Shown: piece by piece, positions 34,086-46,661 of the stretch
Layout of the letters: each line of letters opens with the position of its first letter
Position numbering within the stretch: the stretch's first letter is position 1
From: Cristatella mucedo
Lineage: Eukaryota; Bryozoa; Phylactolaemata; Cristatellidae
Assembly (NCBI GenBank): GCA_009760855.2
Contig: WPIO01000003.1
Span: 179,001 to 243,000, forward strand
Direction of reading: 5' to 3'
DNA length: 64,000 bases
Position numbers and translations under genes: made by a program
The notes under the pieces: model-generated
The model's database searches: none
The model's input: the letters and a program-made list of their open reading frames with translations, nothing else
Told to the model about the DNA's origin: nothing

Positions 34086-36632
34086 CTATTCAAATGTAAT
34101 GTTGTTTATGCAGCAAGCGAAACGTAATTATAATTCACTCACCGCGTGCAGTTTCTACGCATGTAGACCAAATAACCCTTCAGAGGTATCCATTGTGCGT
34201 AAAAATGTATTCTAAAGAGCGACCGCTTATAAATACTACGGATACTGTCCAGATGCGATCCCCTGCACAGTGAAATCAGTGCTTTGAGAGTTGTTGCTAA
34301 TTCCACTTCCTGTCGTTACGAGCCTCTTTTGACGAGGCTCCTGAGCTCAAGTACTTTGCCACAGGCACAGAGGCTTGTCCTTGTTTAGCGAGGCTAGTCG
34401 CTGTGGACCCTTGACAGATACTGACGAAACCAGCGAAGCCTCGAAACACGGCTGATCAGCCATAGAATCTGCAGCGACGCACGCACACGCATGCAGCGTG
34501 AGCTGCAGTTTGATAGCCATTAAAATAATACCTTACAGTAATGATGAGTTCAAGTTTCTAGCGTAGAGCTGTATATAATCCGCAGCCGCACAGGGGCTCG
34601 ATGTGCTCAGCACCAGCTATTACGTAACCAGTGCTCAACCATGAATTCAAATTTGGTAGCGCAACCACATATCAACTTTTTACTTGAGGCAGTACTTATC
34701 ATTTCTAGCACTGACATAATCCGACTGACGTAGATGCCAATGTTTTGCCGTTCGCTCCTTAAATTCATTCCTTCTCTGACCGAAACCATGAGAGAAACCC
34801 GTATCATAACCGTCAATGCTTAGGTATCAACTTTCGTATTCGCCATCTCATCAGGCTGTAAGATAAATGGCTTTCAGAGGAATAAATAAGAAGAAAGAAT
34901 AAATTATAATAAATAATAAATAAGATAAATGGCTAAGAGGACTTTTCAGACACCTGCTTCCCAGATGCTGGTGTAGCCGTTTAGTCTTCGTAGTCAACAC
35001 CGACAGCCGTCGCAGCGCCGAGCAAGACTTCCCTGCACCGTCAAACCGGTGCCGCTCCTGAAGTTCACGTCAGCAGCATTTCACTCGTCTAGAGACCGGA
35101 GGAGACCTCTGGAGGCTCCGTTCAGGCGAGTTCCTGCAGGATACCTGAAAACCAGAGCCTCGATTAGTGCACACAGCACCGTGAGCCTGAATAGTAAGCC
35201 ACTCTATGCACGAGTATAACTGCACTCGTCGGTGTAACGAGATGGCGATGGCATGGTGGATAATCAGCAGGCCTTTCTCTCTGTGCTAGCTAGCTATCTA
35301 TTTATCCATCTGTTTATCTCAACAGGCCTCAGTGTATCGCCCTCTCGTGTCCCATCCTCTGGCGTGCCGCCTTCTGTAGTGTCATCCTCTCGAGTTCAAT
35401 CGCCTGTCGTAGTGTCATCCTCTGGCGCCTCATTCTCTCTCGAGTCTCGCATGCACTTTTTTAGCTGTTTATCGAGGTCACTCCTGAGGCATTCGTTCGT
35501 CTCCTACGAACATCTCATCCCTTGTCGTTCTGACGTCATCTCGCTTACATTGCAGTCCAGAATTCTACGCAGAATTCTTGAAAAATTGTCCAGAAATATC
35601 CCTGAAACCATAATTCTGGCAGTCCACATTCTATACATTGCATTCTGCTGGACGTGCAGGTCACCGCATCGAGAGTAATGTGTCCGTTGAGAGCGCACGT
35701 GCATTCGGCGTCAAATAATCACCCTTCATCTAGAATCAACCATTTTTTTTTACCATTGATGCTATCACACACAAGTCGCTGGCACCAACTGGGCTGAGCT
35801 GCTGCAGTCACCACTACTCAGTAGCCAACTAAGGATGGACGAACTAGCAGCACTCGGGCACTGGGCATCTTATGTAATTAGGCTCAAGCAGGCACGTCTG
35901 CTCCTAGCATATGCTAGGCCGCTGCTGTTAGTTAAACGTCCGTCAGCATTGCGTTTGCTGCTGCTAGTTAAGCTTCTGTCAGCCAGAGACGACCTAACGT
36001 TTCGGTGCACTTAATTGAGTTACGGCAAAGTCCTGCCGAAGGCCGGCAGTCTCGCCATTTCTGAGTCTAATCGCACTTCCTAACACCACGATGAGGTTTC
36101 TTTGCATCCCAGTGCAGCTCTGCGAGCGCAGCTTGTCAAACTCGCAGCAGGTGCTCCTCGCATAAATCTGCAAACGGCACTGCAAGATCACATGTGACCG
36201 TGGCAGCATCGTGGGAAACGGAAGTCCCGTAGACTGCATCACTTTATATTGTCCATTCTGCTTACGTGACGCTCATAGCTGTAATGGACATGCCACCAGA
36301 GAGTAACCAAAATCCTTACAGTTTGCAAGAGGTACTGCGACTGGACCACTAGCTCTCCCCAGAACTATCAGCTTCAAACGCCATAATTATACCACTTAGG
36401 TGGTCGTACGTCCGTAATCACTGAGTAGGGACCTAAATTAGTTTTCTCTGACCAACTAGGTCGATTATCGCCCAACAGTAACCACTTTTCCTTATGGAAT
36501 GAAGACGAGCGTGAGAGTGACCCAACAAGAAATGTATCTACTTCTACATCATTTGGCTGACGCTCACATCTCCGTCTCTGTCACCCATAGTCTGTCATTC
36601 GCTTGTCCTTTCGCAGTCGCATTCCATTCTCA

Positions 36633-36746
<114 letters not shown>

Positions 36747-37519
36747 GCTACCCTGTGCGAAAAAGCCTGATAGGCCGGAATGTTTTAGACATCGTGCTTA
36801 TTCTTACTTGTGCAAAATTCATGAGAACTATCTCACTCTCACCCAGCAAGACTGTAATTATGCAGTGTTTTATATACCGCTGTCAGGAAAACACATCATC
36901 CTTCGAACTCTACTGAGCAGCCTGCTTCCTGTGATGGCGGCATCTGGCATGCATGTGATGGAGGTGCAGTGGCGCCGCCACAGGAGCCAGCTAATAGCCG
37001 TTACTCGGCTAGGTGTTCAATGGCGCCCAGAAGGGCTGACTGACTGTAGACGCGCTTTTCCGGTAGCCAGCCGTCTTAATCTCACGTATCAATTTAAATT
37101 GAGAAGTGTCGCTTGGTGATGAGAGCCGTCTACGAGGTAAGAATGACAGATGCTGCAGATAGGGGCGGCTGGAAAGAATGCGTCAGAGCAAGCCGCCAGG
37201 ATGAGGTAAGAGCAGGTGGCACGTGACCATCGCAGTTAGTTTCGTATTGTGGGAAAAGCAAACGCTTCTATTCCTAAACAGAGCATTAAGTGGGGCCAAA
37301 GGGTAAGCAGGGACTTTATCCCTAAATTACTTGGGAGCATTAGGAGGAGGCTTACACCACTATGTGTGAAAGAGATGAGTCGTGGTTTTCCTTAGTAAAT
37401 GGTAATAATTGTATTAGGCCGGCTCGTTTAGACTGTGTGTCAAATTTAGACCAACTTTCTAGTGAGCGTCAAGAACATTTACCCTGCATTTGTATTAGGT
37501 AGACCAGCTCTCAATATTA

Positions 37520-37547
37520 ATCTGGATTGAATATTGTCAATCCAGAT
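37520..37547. repeat. Inverted repeat, 11-bp arms
   Basis: ATCTGGATTGA and TCAATCCAGAT around a 6-base loop, with partly complementary CTCTC/AGAGAG flanks. Confidence 0.7.
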
Positions 37548-38164
37548 TTGCTTAGAGAGCTCTCGCGATGTATTTTGAAGTCTCCATAATGTTACTCACA
37601 TAACAACCACTTTTGTGTGTCTTTGTCATTACGGCCTAGAGTCATTGCACCTGAATGCTTAATTCCCTTAAGGTTGGAGTTTTAACGTTATTATTGTATT
37701 TTTTCTAAAATTTTACTTCAATACTAACAACGGGTGGCTTAACTGTGTTATCATCACATCTGAAACGCCTCCCACTCCGGGCAATAAAATACGCTCCTTA
37801 GAGAATGCGTTCATTATAGTCGACGTCACGACCCCGACGGTGTCGTGCTTTCGAATAATGTGTTCTCTATCCTACATTGCAGACACGTGTCTATTGCTAT
37901 CTAAAGGCTCATCTGTGCCACGGTTCCGGTGGGTAAGAAGACTTATATGAGCAGCTGCACTCATCTACAGATATAAATTTGTTCAATATCTACCTTCTAC
38001 CTAGCGCTCTGCTCTTCGTGTGCTATTGTTCAGCTCCCATCCATTCGCTCATTGTTTCATGAATGTTTTCTTTGTAAATGTTTGAGGTGTATGGACGTGT
38101 GTATGACTGTGTTTGTGTTTGTGGGTGTGTGTGCGCGCGTGTGTATGGGTGCGCTCGCGAGCGC

Positions 38165-38165
<1 letters not shown>

Positions 38166-38224
<59 letters not shown>
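38166..38224. repeat. (GT)n microsatellite
   Basis: About 29 GT units with GTAT extensions on the right. Confidence 0.95.
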
Positions 38225-38236
<12 letters not shown>

Positions 38237-38569
38237 GTGCGTGTTCGCGAGAGTGTGGTGCTTTCCTTAGAAGCTCTTTTGAGCAGTCTTTGTTTTATTG
38301 GCAACCTGAAGGGATCAGGAAATAGCTGGGGTCATATCTGAGGCAATTAGCTAACTTCTTAGAATTTCTTAACTTACAATTGATAAGTTATTGATCAGAT
38401 CACCTGAATTCTCTACTGACGACAAAGCAATGATGGAGACGATAGAAGGGTAGCTGACAGAGCATCTGGCGTCGTAGCAATAAAGCGACAATAAAACGTG
38501 GGATCAGACAGGGCAATCACTCAGTAGCCAATGGATGGTTCAACGCGGGGGTGCCTAGTTAATCTATTC

Positions 38570-39180
38570 AGATGCTTTGGAGCTATTCAGAATCGCGAGG
38601 ATGTCACGGAGGTAGAGGACCAGTAGCCTTCTATGATTGGGGTATGAGCTTCAGAATTAGGTCACTTGTGGCCTCCTTGAATGTAGACATTGATGTGCTG
38701 AATGGAATAGAGAGAGAGAGACTGGATTACTGAGTGAACCCTACCACCATAAGAATAGACTCGCTGATATTGTCTATCTTGTTGACACAGAAGCAAGAGA
38801 TCGGCTAGATCATCACGTGGATCGCTATATACGGAGCTAATCTGGGTTCGGTTAAGGACACGGTTGATCCTAGACATCAGCATTTTTGGATTGTGCATCT
38901 GTGTGATTCAACAATGCTTTTATAGAAGCTAGACTTGCCCTTTGCTATGATTGATGGGTACGATCTACAGCAGTCCTCGTATGCCTGTCGACGAACAGTC
39001 AGCCCTGATCTTTTGTATGCTTGTCCAAGCTTGCCCTTATTAGACCTGGCTAGTTTAATGTCTAGGGTAAGCCGTAGGCCCTCTGGGCGAGGGCGCACAG
39101 TGCGCTTAGTCAGAGGTGCAAACTCGTTGAGCACGTCAGCTAGTGTCGTGTTGTAGCATTCTACTTACGATGACAGGTCA
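38570..39180 (-). mobile_element. LINE fragment: endonuclease-RT linker
   Basis: On the minus strand this reads LNEFAPLTKRTVRPRPEGLR, then LGQAYKRSGLTVRRQAYEDC and SIIAKGKSSFYKSIVES. This is the typical linker of CR1/L2-like LINEs. It has frameshifts and no intact domain. Confidence 0.72.
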
Positions 39181-39213
39181 AAAGGGGAATCGAGCAGCAT
39201 GGGCGAAGTAGAA

Positions 39214-39790
39214 ATGTAATGTATCTCCGTCAGTAACTCCACAAAGTCATAAAGACCATGTGGGCGTTACGCAGGAGAGTTTTGTATAGCGCACTCACAG
39301 CCTAAGAGGCTTTCGGTACGCATTCGGTGGCCAACAGACTTCGTCTCACGCAACAAAGAGAAAGTGGGAAGCATAGCAGAGTGAGGAGAGCAGTTGAGGT
39401 AGTGAGTAGCATAGAAGTAGCAGTTCAGGACCGCTGAAAAAGATGTGCCATAGTCGGCAGTTGGAGAGTAGATGTCGTTGCGTAAGAATTGTGGAAGCAC
39501 TAGGAGTTCCACAGTCTAGGACCTGCAGAGCTAAAGCTTCTGTCGCCAACTGTCTTTAAGCGGAGGAATGGGACAGCTAATTTATTGTCCACAGAGGACC
39601 TGAGGGCGCGAACAGGCTGAAACTGATGTAGCAGTTCAGCTAGGTATGAAGGAGAAAGCCTCACGTGTGGCAGCTCCTTCAGACATTTATGTCCAAAGTC
39701 GCGTAGGATTTCGAACGTGCTTGACACTTGCGTTTTATTGAAAGCACCGCACATCGTACGTATCAAGATTGCAAGGGAGATCATACGTGC
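39214..39790 (-). mobile_element. LINE 3' fragment: end of reverse transcriptase plus 3' UTR
   Basis: The minus-strand frame ends AVPFLRLKTVGDRSFSSAGP, then RLWNS, the hallmark end of the ORF2 protein of such LINEs. The remainder is the same 3' tail as at 5138, 28850 and 53768. Confidence 0.78.
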
Positions 39791-41780
39791 CTCGTTTTGC
39801 CATTATTGAAATCTGCTTCGGCAATAGCAGCCTGCAGGTAAGCCGCTGTCGGATACGTAACAACCAATTGCTCTAACGCTGCGAAGCCTGCCACATCTGA
39901 CTCAAGCAGATTCTTTCCATCTCTAATTGCATTTGACCTAAAGATTGCATTATGCAATTGGGCAAAATGGGCGTAGCATGGGTGGGTATTCCTGTAGGCT
40001 ACTTACGTCGACGTCGCTAGCCGTCGCCCGTGGGTCGTAACGGATCCTCTGGCCAACCGAGCCATTGCTAGTAGCCACGCAACTCGGCTCGGAACATCCT
40101 GAGGAATTCCATGTTGTGCCACCTGCGACAAATAAGGAGACGGCACAGTTTGTGGGAACGTAATGCGCCACTTGCAGCTTCACTATCGCATCATTGCTAA
40201 GTGACCGGCCCAGAGCTCAGAGCCAGCCTCTGCACACTGGCGAGAGATGCCTAATGCGTGCCAGCTGCCGCTCAAGTGGTTAATGCGAAACAATTTCTCC
40301 GTTTCGGTTGCCAATAACCCACAGCTTGATTGTATTGCCACGACTGCAGACCAATAGTAAGGAACGACGCGGCTTCTTAATAAGCTGTGGAATACAAATG
40401 CTTCTCGCGAAAGGCTTCTGTGCGACACTCTCTTGTGATTATGGCGAGCGCGACAGAAAAGTTAATCAGCAGCGCGTAAATTGAATCAGAGCGACAATAA
40501 AACCGAGAATGCCAGCCGACCACAGAAAACGTGTACCGGACAGTGCATGCCCGGCGGCATGACACGCGTGAGTCCGAAACTCAAAAGGATGAGGAAAGCC
40601 TATGGTTCATGTATCCAAATGAAGCTTTGCAATATGCCGCTTAAGTTTCCTCTGAGAAAATGCTCCTTAAAATTGCTCACCGATCTGCTTTCAGTATCCG
40701 GATTCTATGTAGCACTCGGAGGCAGCTTTGCTCACCTTCTTTCCCATCGGTTCAGTAAATAATTTAAAAGTTTGAACGGTTTCTGCGAATTTGAAGTGTT
40801 TATTGAAATGCTCTCCATAATTTCATTTAATTTGATTTATCACTGCGTGACAACGGTAGTCGCTGGAGCGTAGGCAGACAGCGAGCGCCTGGCGATAAGA
40901 AAGTTGCAGACATTGCAAATATAGAGCTTCGCAACGGAAATAGTGGCCGACGCATTCCAACATGCGGCATGCAGCAGGAGGAAAACTGGAATGAGATTAC
41001 CGAAAACTAATTCTCTTTCTAAATTTTCGCGATAACGCGAGGAAAAGCGCAAAATAAGATGAGCGCGCTTGCATTACGTTCGCACTCTATCCAAACTCTA
41101 TCCAAACAGCTCGAATGATTTGTCTGGTCCTGAAAAGGTAGGTGAAACTAACGACCATTGTCATATTTGCATGTCAACGATGATCATTCAATCGGCGGGA
41201 TCGGCGACGCTGCTTTTTATAGAGCACCGCCCAATGGCTCGTAAAGCCAGCCTCACGTAAGAGCTCGAGGTGGACGCACGCGAAAACCAGGCAACTGAAA
41301 AGGAGACTCGCTGTAACGTCTGCAATTCGACATGAATGCCGCAAGCGAGTGCTGATTTGTCTATGGTAGCGTCGCTGTAGCCTGGCACTCTCCTTCACCA
41401 GCGCACACCGCCCTTCGGACTCGTCAATTTGGGTTCGAATGCGCTCGGCGCTTCTTTGGCACCGTCCAACTAACGGGCGCTACAGTGCAGCCGCCACCCT
41501 GACGGCCGCCCTATCGCAGTTTTTTGAGAGCCGAAGATCATCCAAGACAAATGTGTGCAACAAATTAAATGACGGCGCCACGTGCTAAGCAGATGAGGGT
41601 CGCTACGGCAGCAGCGGCTGAGACTCGCCATGCTTTTGCGTGCATGCACTTCTTGACTCGCACGGTAGCTCTGCCGCATGGCGAACGGAGGCGATTCGCA
41701 GGGTGGGGGGCAGCTCACGAATTCTGAAAAAGCTTATCTAGCTAATTCGGTCGGCCTTCGCACCTCGCCTCTCGATAAAT
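39791..41780. other. No gene recognised
   Basis: Mixed-composition DNA; no frames with splice support and no repeat recognised. Confidence 0.4.
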
Positions 41781-43802
41781 TCGAAGCGGCGTAGATGGCA
41801 GCGTCGGCGGCACGCTGTACGCCATGAACTTGAGCGGCGACTCGAAGCTTCGATTCCTGGCTTCGGTCGTTGCTACCGCTTCCGCCGTCGCGCGCCGACC
41901 GGCGAGACGAGCGGTTCAGTGGGCACTCGAGGGCGAGCGTTCAGCACCGTCGGCTTGCGAGGCGTCCGAGTTCTGCAAGCAAGCGCTCCTCGTTGCAGCG
42001 CTCGCGCGGCCGTCCATGCAGCCCGACCGCATGGGGCCGCTCGCGGCCCCGGAACGCCCGCATCGCCCAACCGCGGGTAGAATGGCGCGCTGGTAGAATG
42101 GCTACGCGGCGCCATTCGAGGCGGCGGCTACTCCGCGACGGCAGTCGGCATTCCGCGGCGGCGGATGAGAGACGAGCTCCTCGAGCGGCTCGTCTGGCGG
42201 CACCACGCCCCTTCCGTGCATGGCTTATCCAAGGTCAAGGCTCGCGTCTCCATACCACCGTAGGTGGGAGGGACCACCACCAACCTCCATCGCCCCCCCC
42301 CCCCCCCCCAAATTACCTCCCCACTGGCAGCTGGGTGCTAGCCGGCACGCCGGTCGGCGCGCGGCGACGGCGCGAAGCTGCCGAGATCGCTTCCAGAGGA
42401 GGCCGCCATTGTCATCCGCCATGCTATTGGATAGGCTACTGGGCGGGTCCACCGGAGGGCGCACGATACGCGGCCCGCGGCTCTTGCTGCGTCCGCAGGC
42501 CGCCGGTCTCCGCGCGGAGCGTGACGCACGCGTGGCACTGCGAGCAGTGCTGTCCGACTATGCGGCTCGCTGATATAGACTTCCGACGTCTCTGCGGCTA
42601 CGCCACCCGGCCAGCGGCAAAGCCAGGGGGCAGGTGGGGGAGGGCATTAGCTCAACGAGCCAAGGGTTTATAAAACAATGTAAAGCTCGCATTCATTTTG
42701 CCCCGCCTCCGCTTTTTCCACTTGTACCCGAGTTCGAGCACCGATCACGCGCCGTCAGATCTCAAACGAAAGTCTTACCGTAGCGCGTTCGCGCCTTAAA
42801 TCCGGCCATTCAGTTCTTTCATTTGCACCAATTCAAGTGCGATTCAAGCTACCCTCGGCATCCGCGCTTTGAAAGCGTTCGATGCTAAGTGCGCTCCTCC
42901 GCATGCCACGTTCAAAGGTGCACTACCTGGAACGATCCGTCCGGATCGAATTAAGTAGCTTCGTAGCAGGTCGGGGCTCCGCTTGCAGACGTCTAAGAAT
43001 CCGGAAATGCGAATTTACGTAGCTCCAACGTACGCCGCCGCCACGGGACCTATTCCAGAGGGCGCCTTTCACTTAACGAGAGCCGCAAACGAAGCAGATG
43101 CGAGAGGCGGCGGCGGCGGCGGCGGTCGTCGAAGGAGGAAGGAATGCGCGAGCGGCTGTTGGCGAGTGAAGGAGAGCGAGAAGTGGCCGCCAGCCTCTCA
43201 GAGAGCTGACCCCTCGAGCGGCGGCCTCGGAGAGAGTTTCGTCTGAGCTTCCGGCGCTGCCAAGCAATTCCTCTCCGCCGCCAGCCTTTGCTCCGCTCCG
43301 AGAGCGAAGCAGCGAACAGCGGGTGGCGGCTGAGGTACATCGCGACACGGGACCGCCAGGCACTACCGCGGTACCGTAGAGTAAGAGATCGGCCAACACC
43401 GCCCCCCCCCATGGCTAGCTGCCAACCCACCCCCACCCCCCAAGCAAGAGTCGGCTGGCTGAGCCTCCATTGCTTTCCGATGGAGTTAGATCACTAGCAG
43501 CCGTAGCCTCCGCCGCCAGTGTCGGGCAGGCCGAGCGGTGCTGTCGGCTAATTGGACTCGCTCGAATGACTAGCTAGCCGCGAGCAGCCAGACGGGACGG
43601 GGGTATAGAACTACCGGCTGCGTACGCTGCGGCCGACCTCAAGCAGACACCCGCACAGACCGAAAACCGACAAGGAGACGTGCAAGTCGTGGAATTTTTT
43701 CATACAGCTATAACTTCCTTTTTCTTGAGGTAATAATTAATATACCAAAACGCTGCTCCCGGACGCATAAGCGAATCAGCCTGGCGGCATAGAACTGCCA
43801 GA

Positions 43803-43854
43803 AGTAGTCGGTGTAGTCCACGACGTAGTCTGCCGCGAGTAGTCGGTGTAGTCC
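43803..43854. repeat. 17-bp direct repeat
   Basis: AGTAGTCGGTGTAGTCC occurs at 43803-43819 and again, identical, at 43838-43854. Confidence 0.8.
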
Positions 43855-44784
43855 GCACGGGCAGCGACCGCTATCCGTGCGAGCGGACGAGTATAGCTGG
43901 ATGATATTAGCACGCCAAAGAGCTAGGCTTTAAATGCCATTTCCAGTAAATTTATAAACAGCATGCCTGCAGGATCTTTTGGAACCGTTCGCCGGTGCCC
44001 AACGGGATCCCGAAGGCGGGTATCCTCCGAAGAGCGGCTTCTTACCGCACAGGACAGCACGAAAAATGCTCTTTTCCGCGCTTGATTTCAGCTCTATAGT
44101 ACTCGTTCATCTTCACCGCGCATGCAGGCATGTTATACACCAAACTTCATCGCACGTGCTGTTAGACGTCGTCCGTGTTTGTTTGGGCCAATAGCGAAAG
44201 GCCGCCTTGGGAATGTCGACGGCCGAGCCATCCGCCATGCATTAGAGCTGCGGCGGTGTTGGGGGGAGGGGTACATGGGCGCACCCGGTCGTCGTCCGAC
44301 GCGCGTCGCCGCGACAGAGATGCGAAGTCCTTGAGCCTCGGCCAGTGAGAATTCCGCTAGCAGCAGCCGACGTCGCCTCGCTGCAGTACACGCCGCCTGT
44401 GCGCCGACAGAGCGCAACGCTGTCACGATGCGCTCTGCGACTTTATCCACCACGACGTGTTTTGGCACTCTGGGCCCGGGACCGTAGCATGCTGCCGCAC
44501 CTGTCCCGCCCCCGCAGAGCCAGGATTGCTGCGCCGGCGCTAAACTACCGACCACCAATGCTCAAAGCGATCAAAGGCCGCCACGTCCGGGCCCTTCTCA
44601 TGCGTCTTGCGTAGGCTGTCGCGACGGCGACGGGCCTAGTCCCTCCTCGACGCCGTGGCTCCGCGCGCCCTGAAGCCTCGACCTCGTAATAGACGCGGTC
44701 TCTACGGCGAGCGTCGTCTGCGTCGCGACACCTTTCTCGCCTAGCTGGCCCTCGGCAACGGCTGCCCATAGAAGGACAATAACA

Positions 44785-44905
44785 ACGATGATAATGATAA
44801 TAATAATAATGCATTTGCATAGCACCATCGGAGAGAACTTCATCTCTGTCTAGGCACTTTGCATATGCTGCAAAGGAAGCGTGGTCGAATGATTAAGGAT
44901 AGAGA
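44785..44905 (-). mobile_element. SINE A/C tail fragment
   Basis: (AAT)n, gcatttgcatagcaccatcg, then gagaacttcatctctgtcta and gcaaaggaagcgtggtcg. Confidence 0.55.
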
Positions 44906-46374
44906 AATGCATCTTAGCTGGCCGTTGGCCAGAGGCTGCCATTAGGTAGCAGCACGGCCGGTCGCGGTCGGGGCTGTCTACACGGTTTCCTTAGAATGCG
45001 GATAATTCTGCGCTCTTCGGAACAACGCGAGCTCAGAGGGCGGCCAGGTGCCTTCTTGCTTGAGCGCGAAATATAAGTGGCTGGCTGTATCAGGAGCAAC
45101 ATGCGCTACGGGAACCGGAAAGTCCCAATTGCCGCTTCTGCAATCGAAGGATGTCCGGACAGCTCCCATCGGAGAGACGTGCGCATCGATCCTAGATTAC
45201 AGCGTTGTCAGCATAAAGAAACACTCTGCCTTATATGCATAATGTTACATGAGTTGGCATTAAATCTAGGTTTGATTTCGCTTGTGTCTGAATTCTAGTC
45301 TCACGCTTAAGTGCGGCTGCAGCTTTTGGAAGCATTGACGCGCGTTTCGGCGACTAACGTGAAAGCGATACGAGCGCTTTGAATATTAATATCTTGTTTG
45401 GACTCAATCGAGGCAGAGTATCCGTACGTCGGCACTAATACGCCTATTTGCCTTATCCAGAACCAGCCAACGCTGGTTAATAAAGAACCACGGTTAATTA
45501 GAGCATTCAGTCTCACGCCGGACCCAGACGTGGCGAAGATACAGCCCAGACTCATTTAATTCGGCACTTGACCATGCAACAGCTATGCGAAGCATGCGTT
45601 GACATGTGGATTCAATGACCATTCACTTTCGTCCGGCCACTTTAATCCACCGCCGCCGCCGTGGCTACTGCGGCCGGCGCGGCATGCGTCTGATGTGAAA
45701 ATTAATAAACGGCTACATGCAAAAGCGAAATTGCAATATCGCGCAAATCGAAGACAACGGAAAGTACGCTGAAGGTAATGGGAATCAGGTGCAGGATGAT
45801 CGCTAACGATGCGCAGCCCTCGCAAGAGTGCATGATGATGGCAAGAGACGATTCTCTTCGCCGCTTCCGAGATGTCGGATCTGCGGACCGCGACGACGAA
45901 CAGACCGAAATGTCTTTAGTGAGAATCCAGTTTTTTTTCAAAGAGACTTTAATCTGCGGCAGCCAGCTTTCCTAGTCGGCCAGAGCAGCTTTAACCTAAT
46001 TTCCCTCGCGCGCGCGAGAGAGAGAGATATCGTGTTCGGACCTAACGCCGTTAGCAGTCTCGCGCCCTAAACGCTTCAATGCTTCCGCCGGCTTGACTTC
46101 CGCAGGTGAGACCAATTTTGGCTCGTCATCTCCGTTTCCGAGACGCATTGGAATCAGAGTGGCAAGGCTTACAAAAGTATCATTTGTACATCGCACTTTG
46201 CGCATTACGAAGTTTTTTTCGCCGCTAAACAACGAAGGGCAAATAAAATGCCAGATTATGCACCGGCGTTCATTTTCGCTCGCTTTCATTTTTCGTCGAG
46301 AGCAGGCGACGGCGCCCACCCACCCCCGCTCGCGACGCGATGGACTGCTCCGACTGTTCGCAGCTGTTGGGCAG

Positions 46375-46412
46375 CATATAAGGAGCAGTCTCCAGTCAGA
46401 CGCTTCATGTTG
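46375..46412 (+). promoter_or_regulatory. TATA-type core promoter of the lectin-like gene
   Basis: CATATAAG at 46375-46382 lies about 130 bp upstream of the signal-peptide ATG at 46511. A pyrimidine-rich start region with tcagac follows at the expected distance. Transcription start near 46405 is inferred, not shown. Confidence 0.45.
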
Positions 46413-46510
46413 CAGTAGGCGGCGTAGACTGCAGTACTGCTCATCAGACTTCGCTGCACGCGGAGCGTTTCTCGGAGCCGTATCACAGAGCAGGGTATCA
46501 CAGAGCAGCC

Positions 46511-46661
46511 ATGCGCGGCTTCGCCTTCATGAGGACGTCATTACTGCTGCTCGCGCTGGCGGCGGCAGCTTGGTCGGCCACCGTGTCCGACGAAAGAGCG
46601 TCGCCCAAGAACCAAGCGGAGAAGTCAGACGACGACGATCGCGAGCTCGTCGACGAGGTCG
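46511..46661 (+). CDS. Lectin-like gene exon 1: signal peptide
   Basis: The ATG opens a clear signal peptide with a Leu/Ala core, followed by a short acidic stretch (SDDDDRELVDE). The donor G|gtcggt at 46662 is weak, but it is the one nearby that gives phase 1, which the next exon needs. Confidence 0.8.

Larger units (their letters stand above)
41780..45560. other. CpG-rich block upstream of the lectin-like gene
   Basis: GC-rich from 41.8 to 44.7 kb, with poly-C at 42293-42308, a possible TATA sequence tttataaaac at 42667 and a GGC run near 43110. The long frames (for example 267 codons at 41870) are compositional. It may hold a promoter of an unseen transcript. Confidence 0.4.

Noticed and set aside
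35253-35678. 141-codon Ser/Val-rich frame
   Set aside because: Low-complexity wording, no splice context, no motif.
40481-40762. 93-codon plus-strand frame
   Set aside because: No similarity, no splice signals; overlapping antisense frames are equally open.
41870-42673. 267-codon frame in the GC-rich block
   Set aside because: Arg/Pro/Ala-rich, several overlapping frames on both strands, no splice sites or motifs.
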